Source: DATFDN01 sp035685165
GTDB lineage: Bacteria; Pseudomonadota; Alphaproteobacteria; Acetobacterales; Acetobacteraceae
NCBI GenBank assembly: GCA_035685165.1
Contig: DASRBI010000001.1
Span: 1-64,000, forward strand
Reading direction: 5' to 3'
DNA: 64,000 bases
In this document: positions 1-10,662 of the stretch, piece by piece
How positions within the stretch are numbered: the first letter of the stretch is position 1
Layout of the letters: every line of letters begins with the position of its first letter
The notes under the pieces: model-generated
Seen by the model: the letters and a program-made list of their open reading frames with translations, nothing else
Told to the model about the DNA's origin: nothing
Database searches by the model: none
Program-made: the position numbers and the translations under genes

Positions 1-139
1 GGCGCGCGATTGCGCGCATATCACGCCGCGCCCCAAGGAGGAGCTGCTGCGGCAGCTGGCGGAGGTGCGCGCCTGGCTGCGGAGCGAGGCGGCGGCGGCG
101 GGGCGCCCGCCCAAGGCGGCGGACGACGGGTTTACGTGA
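1..139 (+). CDS. C-terminal end of an unidentified protein (cut by window edge)
   Basis: An open frame runs from the left edge (first complete codon at base 2) to a TGA at 137-139, giving 45 residues. The tail is charged and then Ala/Pro rich (KEELLRQLAEVRAWLRSE, then AAAAGRPPKAADDG), which looks like a helical C-terminus. It is convergent with leuB. Too little remains to assign a family; it could also be a chance open frame. Confidence 0.4.
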   Translation, partial: ARDCAHITPRPKEELLRQLAEVRAWLRSEAAAAGRPPKAADDGFT

Positions 140-376
140 GCGGGCGCGCTGGCGGGGCGGATTAGGGGGGCTCATTCTGGCCAATATAATAACGTTGGAT
201 AGGTAATGGGCTGCGCCAGCACGCGAAGGGCGGAGGACACGCGGAGCGCCACGGAGGGCGCGGTGGTCCGCCGCTGCTCGCGCTGTCCTCGGTGTGAGAC
301 ATCGGGCATGCCGGATCCCGTGCGGAAAGAGGGCCGGGCGGCACCAGCCTGCCGCGCGCCTTGTCGGCCTGGTCCG

Positions 377-1489
<1,113 letters not shown>

Positions 1490-1513
1490 GGGCGGGTTCT
1501 CTCCAATGCATGT

Positions 1514-1605
1514 CCGTCATGCCCGGGCTTGGCCCGGGCACCCACGATTTTCCTTCAGGCCGGCAGAAAAGACGTGGGTGGCCCGGCCAAGCTCGGCCAT
1601 GACGG
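1514..1605. repeat. Imperfect palindromic dispersed-type repeat between leuD and leuB
   Basis: The left arm (about 1514-1550, beginning CCGTCATGCCCGGGC) and right arm (about 1571-1605, ending GGCCATGACGG) are inverted copies, so the whole can fold into a long hairpin. TTTTC and GAAAA pair near the tip. The translated arms read like the RHARAWPGHPR-type strings often seen in alphaproteobacterial intergenic repeats. That family link is from memory; no second copy of this particular element was seen in the window. Confidence 0.7.
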
Positions 1606-1611
1606 TTTCGA

Positions 1612-2234
1612 TTAAGCGGCCGTGGTTCCCGGCATCCAGTCCATCTCCGCCCGCCGCTTCGCCTCGAAACGGTCGATCGACGCCGCGTGCTGAAGGGTCT
1701 GACCGATATCATCCAATCCGTTCAGCAGCAGGTGCTTGCGGAACGGGTCGATCTCGAAGCGGATTTCCTCGCCGCTCGGGCGCACCACGACCTGCCGCTC
1801 CAGATCGACGGTCAGGCGCGCGTTGCCGCCGAGCTTGGCGTCCTCGATCAACTGATCGCACACCGCGCGCGGCAGGCGCACCGGCAGGATGCCGTTCTTG
1901 AAGCAGTTGTTGTAGAAAATATCGGCGAAGTCGGGCGCGATCACGCAGCGTATGCCGAAGTCGAGCAGCGCCCAGGGCGCGTGCTCGCGCGAAGAGCCGC
2001 AGCCGAAATTCTCGTGCGCGACCAGGATCTGCGCCTTGCGCCAGGGTTCCTGGTTGAGCACGAAGTCGGGACGTTCCTTGCCTTGCGCGTCGTAGCGCAG
2101 CGTATCGAACAGGTGCACGCCGAGCCCCGATCGCTTGATGGTCTTGAGGAACCGCGCCGGGATGATCTTGTCGGTATCGACGTTCGCCAGCGGCAGCGGC
2201 GCGGCGATCCCGGTGAGTTTGGTGAACGCCTCCA

Positions 2235-2235
<1 letters not shown>
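1612..2235 (-). CDS. leuD: 3-isopropylmalate dehydratase small subunit LeuD
   Basis: Small subunit of isopropylmalate isomerase; with LeuC it converts 2-isopropylmalate to 3-isopropylmalate. The 207-residue product starts MEAFTKLTGIAAPLPLANVD and contains the swivel-domain landmarks NVDTDKIIPARFLK, FGCGSSREHAPWAL and FYNNCFKNGILPV. The ATG at 2235 shares one base with the leuC stop (TGATG), so the two are translationally coupled and made in equal amounts. The much longer frame open upstream of this ATG is a shadow of leuC and rplS. Confidence 0.97.
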
Positions 2236-3647
<1,412 letters not shown>

Positions 3648-3665
3648 TCTGGCGTTGCTCCCTGA

Positions 3666-4094
3666 CTATTCGGTGGCGTTCTCGGCCGCGGGCTCCGGCT
3701 GCGCCTCGAGCGCCGTCTCGCCGGGCACGACGACCGCGCGCGCCTTCTCGGCGATACGCGCCGCCTTCCCGGAGCGTCCGCGCAGGTAGTAGAGCTTGGC
3801 CCGCCGCACCACCCCGCGGCGCACCACCACGATCTCGGCGATCATCGGCGAATAGAGCGGAAAGACGCGCTCCACGCCCTCGCCGTAGCTGATCTTGCGG
3901 ACCGTGAAGTTGCTGTTCAGCCCCTTGTTGGAGCGGGCGATCACCACCCCCTCGAAGGCCTGGGCGCGGGTACGCTCGCCTTCCACGACGCGCACCATCA
4001 CGCGCACCGTGTCGCCGGGGGCGAACTCCGGCACCGCGCGGGCGGCGCTGAGGCGGGCCATCTCGGCGGCCTCGTATTGCTGGATCAGGTTCAT
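3666..4094 (-). CDS. rplS: 50S ribosomal protein L19
   Basis: L19 sits at the 30S-50S interface. The 142-residue protein starts MNLIQQYEAAEMARLSA and carries FAPGDTVRVMVRVVEGERTR and SYGEGVERVFPLYSP, the hallmarks of the family. The last 25 or so residues are an acidic Ala/Glu-rich extension (ending AEPAAENATE) beyond the usual end after LYYLRGRSGKAARI. It lies in the conserved rpsP-rimM-trmD-rplS order, 27 bp after trmD. Confidence 0.97.
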   Translation of the reverse strand: MNLIQQYEAAEMARLSAARAVPEFAPGDTVRVMVRVVEGERTRAQAFEGVVIARSNKGLNSNFTVRKISYGEGVERVFPLYSPMIAEIVVVRRGVVRRAKLYYLRGRSGKAARIAEKARAVVVPGETALEAQPEPAAENATE

Positions 4095-4121
4095 TTTCCG
4101 GTCCTCTTCTCGGTCGGTCGC

Positions 4122-4844
4122 TTAAGGCGCGTCGGGCGGGGAGGCAACCGGCGCGGGATGAAGGTCTGCATAGCGCCGCCAGAGGTCGGGCCGCCGCGCG
4201 CGCGTAACCTGCTCGGCCGCGCGGCGGCGCCATTCGGCGACCGCTTCGTGATGGCCGGACAGCAGCACCTCCGGCACGCGACGCCCCTGCCAGTCGGCGG
4301 GGCGGGTATAGTGCGGGTATTCGAGCAGGTGGCCGGCGAAGCTCTCCTCGGCCGCGCTCGCGGCCGCGCCCATGACCCCGGGCAGCAGGCGCACCGCGGC
4401 ATCGAGCACCACCAACGCCGCCAGCTCGCCGCCCGAGAGCACGTAATCGCCGATCGACAGTTCCTCCATGCCGCGCGCCTCGACCACGCGCTGATCGACC
4501 CCCTCGTAGCGCCCACAGAGCAGCACGAGGCCCGGCCCCGCGGCGAAGCGGCTTGCATCCTGCTGGGTGAGGGGCCGGCCGCGCGGGGTGAGGAAGATCA
4601 GCGGCCGGCCATCGGCCTGAGGCGCCAGCGCCCGGTCCACCACGTCCGGGCGCATCACCATGCCGGCCCCGCCGCCGAACGGCGCGTCATCGACGCTGCG
4701 GTGCGTGTCGGTGGCGAAGTCGCGGATGTTCACCGGATCGAGCGCCCAGATGCCGTTCGCCAGCGCCTTGCCGGCGAGCGACAGGCCGAGCGGGCCGGGG
4801 AACATCTCGGGGAAGAGGGTCAGCACCGTGGCACGCCAGGTCAT
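4122..4844 (-). CDS. trmD: tRNA (guanine-37-N1) methyltransferase TrmD
   Basis: Methylates G37 of tRNAs read by G-starting anticodon neighbourhoods, preventing +1 frameshifting. The 240-residue protein starts MTWRATVLTLFPEMFPGPLG and has the knotted SAM-binding region LLCGRYEGVDQRVVE and SIGDYVLSGGELAALV typical of SPOUT-class TrmD. The start codon overlaps the rimM stop by four bases (ATGA), indicating coupling. Member of the rpsP-rimM-trmD-rplS operon. Confidence 0.97.
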   Translation of the reverse strand: MTWRATVLTLFPEMFPGPLGLSLAGKALANGIWALDPVNIRDFATDTHRSVDDAPFGGGAGMVMRPDVVDRALAPQADGRPLIFLTPRGRPLTQQDASRFAAGPGLVLLCGRYEGVDQRVVEARGMEELSIGDYVLSGGELAALVVLDAAVRLLPGVMGAAASAAEESFAGHLLEYPHYTRPADWQGRRVPEVLLSGHHEAVAEWRRRAAEQVTRARRPDLWRRYADLHPAPVASPPDAP

Positions 4845-5410
4845 CGGCGCACGCCCTCACCCGGCGCGCTGGCGCGCGCCGACCCCTCCCGCGGCGCGGG
4901 CGAGGGCGGCGCCTCGACGATGGCGGGCGGATCGACCACCACCCGCCGCTGCGCCAGATCGACCTCCGGCACCGCGGCGCGCGTGAACGGCACGATCTGC
5001 CCGTCCGAAAGCTCCAGACTCGCCCCGGCGCCGTAGTCATGGACCGCCGCAACGTCGCCGAGCGGCAGGCCGTCGGCGCGGAAGGCGCGCAGGCCGATGA
5101 GGTCGGCGAGGTAGAACTCGTCGGGATCGGCACTCTTCAGCCGGTCACGGCTCACGTAGAGCTTGGTGTTGGTCAGCCGCTCGGCAGCCGTTCGGTCGGC
5201 GAGCCGCCGCTCTCCCGCCTCGGTCAACTCGGCGATCTCGGCCAGATCTCCGCCCTTCCAGCGCAGCGCGAAACGCCGGCCTCGTTCGTCAAACAGCGGA
5301 CCATATCCGGCGATCGCCTCCGGCGGATCGGCATACGAGGTCACGCGCACCAGCCCCCGCACGCCGTGCGGACGCCCGATCACGCCGATCAGCACGGGCC
5401 TTTGCTCCAC
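4841..5410 (-). CDS. rimM: 16S rRNA processing protein RimM
   Basis: Assembly factor for the head of the 30S subunit that binds S19. The 189-residue protein starts MEQRPVLIGVIGRPHGVRGL, with the PRC-barrel part (EFYLADLIGLRAFRADG) in the C-terminal half. The last 25 or so residues, after VVDPPAIVEAPP, are a low-complexity tail (SPAPREGSARASAPGEGVRR) encoded by a GC-rich palindrome, which looks like a repeat element captured into the reading frame. Overlaps trmD by four bases. Confidence 0.95.
   Translation of the reverse strand: MEQRPVLIGVIGRPHGVRGLVRVTSYADPPEAIAGYGPLFDERGRRFALRWKGGDLAEIAELTEAGERRLADRTAAERLTNTKLYVSRDRLKSADPDEFYLADLIGLRAFRADGLPLGDVAAVHDYGAGASLELSDGQIVPFTRAAVPEVDLAQRRVVVDPPAIVEAPPSPAPREGSARASAPGEGVRR
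4848..4912. repeat. GC-rich palindromic repeat inside the 3' end of rimM
   Basis: The segment reads CCTCACCCGG ... CCCTCCCGC-GGC-GCGGGCGAGGG and can fold as an imperfect hairpin around 4884-4906. It resembles the intergenic palindromes at 38846-38872 and 58423-58448, which also follow a CTCACC-type leader. Here it lies inside rimM and encodes its odd Pro/Ala/Arg/Gly tail. Membership in one repeat family is inferred from this resemblance. Confidence 0.5.
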
Positions 5411-5445
5411 TGGACCTCACTCGCCGCGCGATGGAGCGCAGTGCA

Positions 5446-5778
5446 TCATCCCGCCGCCGCCTTCGCGCGCTCCTGCGCCTTCTTCTTCGGGGCGGACTTC
5501 ACCGGCTGCTCGCGCCAAGTCGGCATCGGCGCCAGCCCGGCCCGGCCGAGGAATTTTGCCACCCGATCGGTCGGCAGCGCGCCCTGGCTGATCCAGTGCT
5601 GGATGCGCTCGCCTTGCAGACGCACGCGCTCCTCGTGCTCGGCCGGCAGCATCGGGTTGTAGCTGCCCAGCTTCTCGATGAACCGCCCGTCGCGCGGACT
5701 GCGGCTGTCGGCCACCACGATGTGGTAGTAAGGCCGCTTCTTGGCGCCGGCACGGGCCAGGCGGATTTTCAAGCTCAT
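5446..5778 (-). CDS. rpsP: 30S ribosomal protein S16
   Basis: S16 is an early-binding protein of the 30S body. The 110-residue product starts MSLKIRLARAGAKKRPYYHI and contains VVADSRSPRDGRFIEKLGSY, both diagnostic. The C-terminus is a basic Ala/Lys extension (SAPKKKAQERAKAAAG), common in alphaproteobacteria. It lies 27 bp after ffh and 35 bp before rimM in the conserved operon. Confidence 0.97.
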   Translation of the reverse strand: MSLKIRLARAGAKKRPYYHIVVADSRSPRDGRFIEKLGSYNPMLPAEHEERVRLQGERIQHWISQGALPTDRVAKFLGRAGLAPMPTWREQPVKSAPKKKAQERAKAAAG

Positions 5779-5805
5779 TCGGTAACTCTCGCTCCTTTGG
5801 TGAAA

Positions 5806-7185
5806 TCAGTGCGGCCGTCCAGGCTGCATCATTCCTTTGGGCAGGATCGCTTGCAGCCCGTGGCGCATCAGGCCCTTCTGCCCCAGCTTGTTCATCCGCT
5901 TCATCATCGTGCTCATGTCGTCGAACTGCTTGAGCAGGCGGTTCACCTCCTGCACGGTCGTTCCCGACCCGGCGGCGATGCGCCGCTTGCGGCTCGCCTT
6001 GATGATGTCGGGGGCCTTGCGCTCCTGCTTCGTCATCGAGCCGATGATCGCTGCCTGACGCTTCAGGACCGTGGTGTCGAGATTGGCGTCCTCGATCTGC
6101 TGCTTCATCTTGCCGACGCCGGGCAGCATGCCGAGAATCCCCGACAGCGACCCCATCTTGGTGATCTGGCGAAGCTGCGCGGCGTAGTCCTCGAGGTCGA
6201 ACTTGCCGCGCAGCATCTTCTGCGCAAGCCGCTCGGCCTCTTCCTCGTCGAGCGTTTCGCTGGCCTTCTCGACCAGCCCGACGATATCGCCCTGGCCGAG
6301 AATTCGTCCTGCCACGCGCTCGGGGTGGAAATCGTCCAGCGCGTCGATCTTCTCGCCAAGACCCATCAGCTTGATCGGCGCACCGGTGACGGCGCGCATG
6401 GAAAGCGCCGCGCCGCCCCGCTGATCGCCATCCATCCGCGTCATCACGATGCCAGTGATGCCAAGCGCCTCGTTGAAAGCGCGCGCAGTGTTCACCGCGT
6501 CCTGGCCGGTCATCGCATCGACGACGAGCAGGGTCTCGGCCGGATTGCTCACGGCACGGATCGCCTTCACCTCGTCCATCAGCTCCTGGTTGATGGCGAG
6601 CCGCCCGGCCGTATCCAGGATCACCACGTCGAAGCCTTCGCGGCGGCCGACATCCATCGCCCGTTCGGCGATCTGCACCGGGGTCTGCCCGGCGACGATC
6701 GGCAGGCTCGGCACCCCGGCCCGCTCGGCAAGCTGCGCCAACTGGAGCTGTGCGGCGGGCCGCTGCGTATCAAGGCTCGCCAAGAGCACCCGGCGGCGGA
6801 GCCGGCTGTTGATGCGGAGCGCGAGCTTGCCCGCGGTCGTCGTCTTGCCCGAACCCTGCAGGCCCACCATCAGGATCGGGATCGGCGCCGGGGCGTTGAG
6901 GTTGACCGGAACGGCCCCTTCCCCGCCCAGCTCCTCAATCATCACGTCATGGACGATCTTGACGACCTGCTGGCCCGGCGTGACGGAATCGAGCACCTCC
7001 GCCCCGAGCGCCCGCTCGCGCACCTTGGCGATGAAGTCGCGGACCACGGGCAAGGCGACGTCGGAATCGAGCAGTGCCAGCCGCACCTCGCGCAGCGCCT
7101 CGCCGACATCGGCCTCGGAGAGGGCGCCGCGCCCGCGCAGGCGGTCGAACGTGCCGGTGAGCTTTTCGGACAGGGCTTCGAACAA
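5806..7185 (-). CDS. ffh: Signal recognition particle protein Ffh (SRP54)
   Basis: GTPase that binds signal peptides of nascent membrane proteins with 4.5S RNA and docks on FtsY, encoded at 62324-63259. The 459-residue protein has an N domain (residues 1-95), a G domain with P-loop GLQGSGKTTTAGKLA and DTAGRLAIN, and a methionine-rich M domain (DDMSTMMKRMNKLGQKGLM, ending with LPKGMMQPGRPH). First gene of the ffh-rpsP-rimM-trmD-rplS-leuCDB run. The 147-bp upstream gap to pyk should hold its promoter and contains a GC-rich hairpin near 7210-7240. Confidence 0.97.
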   Translation of the reverse strand: MFEALSEKLTGTFDRLRGRGALSEADVGEALREVRLALLDSDVALPVVRDFIAKVRERALGAEVLDSVTPGQQVVKIVHDVMIEELGGEGAVPVNLNAPAPIPILMVGLQGSGKTTTAGKLALRINSRLRRRVLLASLDTQRPAAQLQLAQLAERAGVPSLPIVAGQTPVQIAERAMDVGRREGFDVVILDTAGRLAINQELMDEVKAIRAVSNPAETLLVVDAMTGQDAVNTARAFNEALGITGIVMTRMDGDQRGGAALSMRAVTGAPIKLMGLGEKIDALDDFHPERVAGRILGQGDIVGLVEKASETLDEEEAERLAQKMLRGKFDLEDYAAQLRQITKMGSLSGILGMLPGVGKMKQQIEDANLDTTVLKRQAAIIGSMTKQERKAPDIIKASRKRRIAAGSGTTVQEVNRLLKQFDDMSTMMKRMNKLGQKGLMRHGLQAILPKGMMQPGRPH

Positions 7186-7332
7186 ACAGCCGCTCCAAAC
7201 GAAAACGCGCCGCTGCGCGAGCCTTCGCGGAGCGGCGGAGCCCCTTAGGGCCTTGCTTGGGGCGGGATATGCCGCCGGAGCGGGGTCGGCGTCAACGGAC
7301 CCATGCTGCCCGCCGCGCCATCCGGTCGATCA

Positions 7333-8766
7333 TCACCGGACCGTGGCCACGCGCAGCGTGTTGGTGCTGCCGGAATGGCCGAACGGAATCCCGGCCGCTA
7401 CCACGATTTCCGCCCCGTGCTCGGCAAGCCCGTCGGCAAGCGCGATGCGGGCGGCGCGCGTCACCGCCTCGGAGAGCGAATGAACGTCCGGCGCAACCAC
7501 CGCATGGACGCCCCAGACGGCGGCGAGCCGCCGCGCGGTGGTCGCGTGCGGGGTGAAACTCAGCACCGGCGCCTCGGGCCGCTCGCGGGCGACGCGCAGC
7601 GCGGTGCTGCCCGAGGCGGTGTAGGCGACGATCGCCGCCGCGCCGATCGTATGGCAGACCTGACGGGCGGCGGCGGCGATCGCGTCGGCGGCGTTGTGCT
7701 CGGGCTCCGGCCGGTTCGCCTCGATCCCGGCGCGCCAGCCGCTGTCCTGCTCCACCCGGGCGATGATGCGGTCCATGATGTTGACCGCCTCGAACGGGTA
7801 CTGCCCGGCGGCGGTCTCGGCGGACAGCATCACCGCGTCGGCGGCGTCGAACACCGCGGTCGCGACGTCGGACGCCTCGGCGCGCGTCGGCGAGGGCGCG
7901 CTGATCATGCTCTCCAGCATCTGGGTCGCCACCACGACCGGGCGGCCGAGCGCGCGGGCGGCGCGCACGATGCGCTTCTGCGCCAGCGGCACCTCCTCAG
8001 GCGGCAGCTCCACGCCGAGATCGCCGCGCGCCACCATCACCGCGTCGGAGTGCCGCAGGATGGCATCCAAATTTTCCAGCGCCTGCGGCTTCTCGAGCTT
8101 GGTCATCACCCAGGCACGGCCATCGACGATGCGCCGCACCTCGGCCACGTCCTCTGCCCGCTGCACGAAGGAGAGCGCGATGATGTCCGCACCCTGCTGA
8201 AGCGCGAAATCGAGGTCGGCGCGGTCCTTCGCCGTCAGCGCCGGGATCGGCAGCACCACGTCGGGCACGTTCACGCCCTTGCGGTCCGACAGCGGGCCGC
8301 CCACGACCACGGTGGTTTCGAGCGCATCGGGGCGCTTGCGCTCCACCCGGAGGCGCAGCTTGCCGTCGTCCAGCAGCAAGGTGGAGCCGACTTGCGCAGC
8401 GGAGATGATCTCGGGATGCGGCAGGTTGACGCGGTTGGCGTTGCCCGGCGTCGGGTTGAGGTCCAAGCGGAACGGCTGGCCGGTCTGCAAATGCACCCGT
8501 CCGCCGCCGAACGCGCCGACACGCAGCTTCGGACCCTGCAGGTCGGCGAGAATGCCGATCGGGCGGCCGAACTGCTCCTCGAGCTCGCGGATCATCGCGA
8601 AGCGGGCGGCGTGATCGTCGTGGCTGCCGTGGCTGAAGTTGAGGCGGAACACGTCCGCGCCCGCCTGGAAGAGCCGAGCCAGCATCTCGGGCGAGGACGA
8701 AGCTGGACCGAGGGTGGCGAGGATCTTCGTCCGGCGGCGCCGCCGAATCCTTGGGCGGAGGGCCAT
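7333..8766 (-). CDS. pyk: Pyruvate kinase
   Basis: Transfers phosphate from phosphoenolpyruvate to ADP, the last step of glycolysis. At 477 residues it has the typical length. Landmarks: RTKILATLGPASSSPEMLA at the N-terminus, the substrate/metal region VMVARGDLGVELPPEEVP, and MLESMISAPSPTRAEASDVA. The C-terminal regulatory domain follows. It lies 10 bp downstream of a glycerate kinase gene, so glycerate can be fed into lower glycolysis by one transcript. Confidence 0.96.
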   Translation of the reverse strand: MALRPRIRRRRRTKILATLGPASSSPEMLARLFQAGADVFRLNFSHGSHDDHAARFAMIRELEEQFGRPIGILADLQGPKLRVGAFGGGRVHLQTGQPFRLDLNPTPGNANRVNLPHPEIISAAQVGSTLLLDDGKLRLRVERKRPDALETTVVVGGPLSDRKGVNVPDVVLPIPALTAKDRADLDFALQQGADIIALSFVQRAEDVAEVRRIVDGRAWVMTKLEKPQALENLDAILRHSDAVMVARGDLGVELPPEEVPLAQKRIVRAARALGRPVVVATQMLESMISAPSPTRAEASDVATAVFDAADAVMLSAETAAGQYPFEAVNIMDRIIARVEQDSGWRAGIEANRPEPEHNAADAIAAAARQVCHTIGAAAIVAYTASGSTALRVARERPEAPVLSFTPHATTARRLAAVWGVHAVVAPDVHSLSEAVTRAARIALADGLAEHGAEIVVAAGIPFGHSGSTNTLRVATVR

Positions 8767-8776
8767 AGTCTCTCCT

Positions 8777-10066
8777 TCAGGCGATCAGGACGGCACGGAT
8801 ATCGTTGACGTTGGTCAGCGTCGGGCCGGTGCGGATCAGGTCCCCGAGCGCCGCGAACAGCGAGTAGCTGTCGTGGTTCGCGAGCACCGTGCGCGGCGCG
8901 AGGCCCAGGGCGCGGGCGCGGGCGAGCGTGTCGGGCGTGACGATGGCTCCGGCGGCATCTTCCGTGCCGTCGATCCCGTCGGTGTCGCCCGCCGCCGCCC
9001 AGATGCCAGGCGCGCCCTCCAGTGCCACCGAAAGGCCAAGCAGGAACTCGGTGTTGCGCCCGCCCCTGCCCGCCCTCCCGCCGGTGATCGTGACCGTGGT
9101 CTCGCCCCCCGAAAGCAGGACCGCGGGCGGCGCGAGCGGCACGCCGTGCATCCGCACCGACCGCGCGATCCCTGCCATCAACGTGCCGGCGTGGCAGGCC
9201 TCGCCTTCCAGCGCGTCGCCCAGGATCAGCGGCGTGAGGCCGAAGCCCTGCGCGGTCTCCGCCGCGCGCTTGAGCGCCGTCATCGGGGTGGCGATCAGCC
9301 GGAAGTCGGCGGCGAGCGTGCCAGGCTTCGGCGTCTCCTCGGCCGCGGCGGCGAGATGCGCGGCGACCGCAAGGGGCGGCACGATGCCGTAGCGGGCGAT
9401 GATCGCCCGTGCGTCGGCAAAGCTTGTCGGGTCGGGCACGGTGGGGCCCGAGGCGATTACCGCCGAATCGTCGCCCGGCACGTCGCTGATGGCGAGCGTC
9501 ACCACGCGCGCGGGCCGTGCCGCCGCGGCCAGACGGCCGCCCTTGATGGCAGAGAGATGCTTGCGGACGGTGTTCATCTCGCCGATTGTCGCGCCGGACT
9601 CGAGCAGCGCCTTGTTCACGGCCTGCTTGTCGGCGAGCGTCAGCCCCGGCGCGGGCAGCGCGGCCAGCGCCGAGCCGCCGCCCGAGATCAGCGCCAACAC
9701 GAGATCCTCCGCCCCGAGCCCGCGCACGCGCTCCATCAGCCGCCGCGCGCCGCGCTCGCTCGCTGCATCCGGCACCGGGTGGGCGGCTTCAATCACCTCG
9801 ATCCGGCGGGTCGGCACCGCATGACCGTAGCGGGTGACCACCGTGCCCTCCAAGGCAACGTCGGGCCACACCGTCTCCAATGAAGCCGCCATCAGCGCCG
9901 CGGCCTTGCCCATACCGACGACGACACAGCGCCCGCGCGGCTTGTCGGGCAGGTGCGCGGCCAGGCTCACGCGCGGGTCCGCCGCCGCTACGGCGGCATC
10001 GAAGATCGCCCGCAGCGCGGTGCGCGCCCGCCCCTCGTCCCACCCCATTCCGGCCCGTTCCCCCAT
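8777..10066 (-). CDS. Glycerate 2-kinase (GckA/TtuD, MOFRL family)
   Basis: Predicted to phosphorylate D-glycerate to 2-phosphoglycerate. The 429-residue protein has the DUF4147 N-terminal domain (DPRVSLAAHLPDKPRGRCVV, then VVGMGKAAALM and ALISGGGSALAALP) and the C-terminal MOFRL domain (LSGGETTVTITGGRAGRGG, then AAGDTDGIDGTEDAAGA). These match the glycerate kinase class of methylotrophs and tartrate users. It precedes pyk by 10 bp, and the pair would carry glycerate to pyruvate via enolase. The first 8-10 residues could be skipped by a later start. Confidence 0.93.
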   Translation of the reverse strand: MGERAGMGWDEGRARTALRAIFDAAVAAADPRVSLAAHLPDKPRGRCVVVGMGKAAALMAASLETVWPDVALEGTVVTRYGHAVPTRRIEVIEAAHPVPDAASERGARRLMERVRGLGAEDLVLALISGGGSALAALPAPGLTLADKQAVNKALLESGATIGEMNTVRKHLSAIKGGRLAAAARPARVVTLAISDVPGDDSAVIASGPTVPDPTSFADARAIIARYGIVPPLAVAAHLAAAAEETPKPGTLAADFRLIATPMTALKRAAETAQGFGLTPLILGDALEGEACHAGTLMAGIARSVRMHGVPLAPPAVLLSGGETTVTITGGRAGRGGRNTEFLLGLSVALEGAPGIWAAAGDTDGIDGTEDAAGAIVTPDTLARARALGLAPRTVLANHDSYSLFAALGDLIRTGPTLTNVNDIRAVLIA

Positions 10067-10106
10067 CCCTCGCGCTTCAACCTTAGCAGGCGCGACGGCG
10101 GCCTGA

Positions 10107-10125
10107 TACTTGACTCAGTCAGGCA
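10107..10125. promoter_or_regulatory. Inverted-repeat operator/promoter remnant upstream of a MarR/GNAT fragment
   Basis: TACTTGACT at 10107-10115 faces AGTCAGGCA at 10117-10125 across a single C. The second arm matches the mirror of the first at seven of nine positions. MarR-type regulators bind such dyads and often repress their own genes. It lies directly in front of the fragment at 10128, so it fits the operator of a gene whose body was deleted. The assignment to MarR is inferred from that context. Confidence 0.45.
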
Positions 10126-10127
10126 AT

Positions 10128-10259
10128 ACGCATGCCTTTCGCGTCCTGGTGGCCGCCCGGGCGATCTATGCCGAGGCGGGCTTCAAACTGATCGAGGCCA
10201 AGCCGCACCACAGCTTCGGCCAGGGTCTCGTGGGCGAGACCTGGGAGCGCGACCTGTAG
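10128..10259 (+). pseudogene. C-terminal remnant of a MarR/GNAT-type acetyltransferase
   Basis: In one frame the bases read AFRVLVAARAIYAEAGFKL, then IEAKPHHSFGQGLVGETWER and DL before the TAG at 10257-10259. This closely matches the C-terminus of bifunctional MarR-regulator/GNAT-acetyltransferase proteins (ALYERAGF..., PHHSFGHDLVGETW). No start codon or upstream domains remain; a TGA lies in frame at 10104-10106. The fragment abuts a regulatory dyad, as if an internal deletion fused promoter and gene end. Family recognition is from memory of the motif. Confidence 0.7.
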
Positions 10260-10327
10260 CGCCGCCTATGGCGGAACCCGCCGATGCGGGCCATCTTGGC
10301 AAGCAAATCCCGCAGAGGAAGCAAGCG

Positions 10328-10639
10328 ATGTCCGCTCCTTCGTTCGACGACGCCACCCGCACCGAGCTGGAGGCCGCCGCCTTCCGCCGCCTCGTGCAGC
10401 ATTTGCGCGAGCGCACGGACGTGCAAAACATCGACCTGATGAACCTTGCCGGTTTTTGCCGCAATTGCCTGAGCCGCTGGTATCGCGAAGCCGCCGAGCA
10501 GAAGGGCCTTGCCTTGAGCGACCCCGACGCTCGCGAGATCGTTTACGGGATGCCGTACAAGGAATGGCAGGCGAAATACCAGAAGCAGGCGTCGGCCGAA
10601 CAGCAGGCGGTCTTTGCCAAGACCAACCCGTCGCACTGA
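10328..10639 (+). CDS. DUF1244 family protein
   Basis: A 103-residue protein of the short, conserved DUF1244 family of proteobacteria, function unknown. Visible signature: RLVQHLRERTDVQNIDLMNL, then AGFCRNCLSRWYREAAEQKG and YGMPYKEWQAKYQ. The CRNC pair could bind metal or act in redox chemistry, which is inference. The ATG at 10328 is preceded by AGAGGAAGC, a good ribosome binding site. It is followed 23 bp later by an enoyl-CoA hydratase gene, so the two may be co-transcribed. Confidence 0.9.
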   Translation: MSAPSFDDATRTELEAAAFRRLVQHLRERTDVQNIDLMNLAGFCRNCLSRWYREAAEQKGLALSDPDAREIVYGMPYKEWQAKYQKQASAEQQAVFAKTNPSH

Positions 10640-10662
10640 ACGACAATGCGGAGGCGGCCGCG

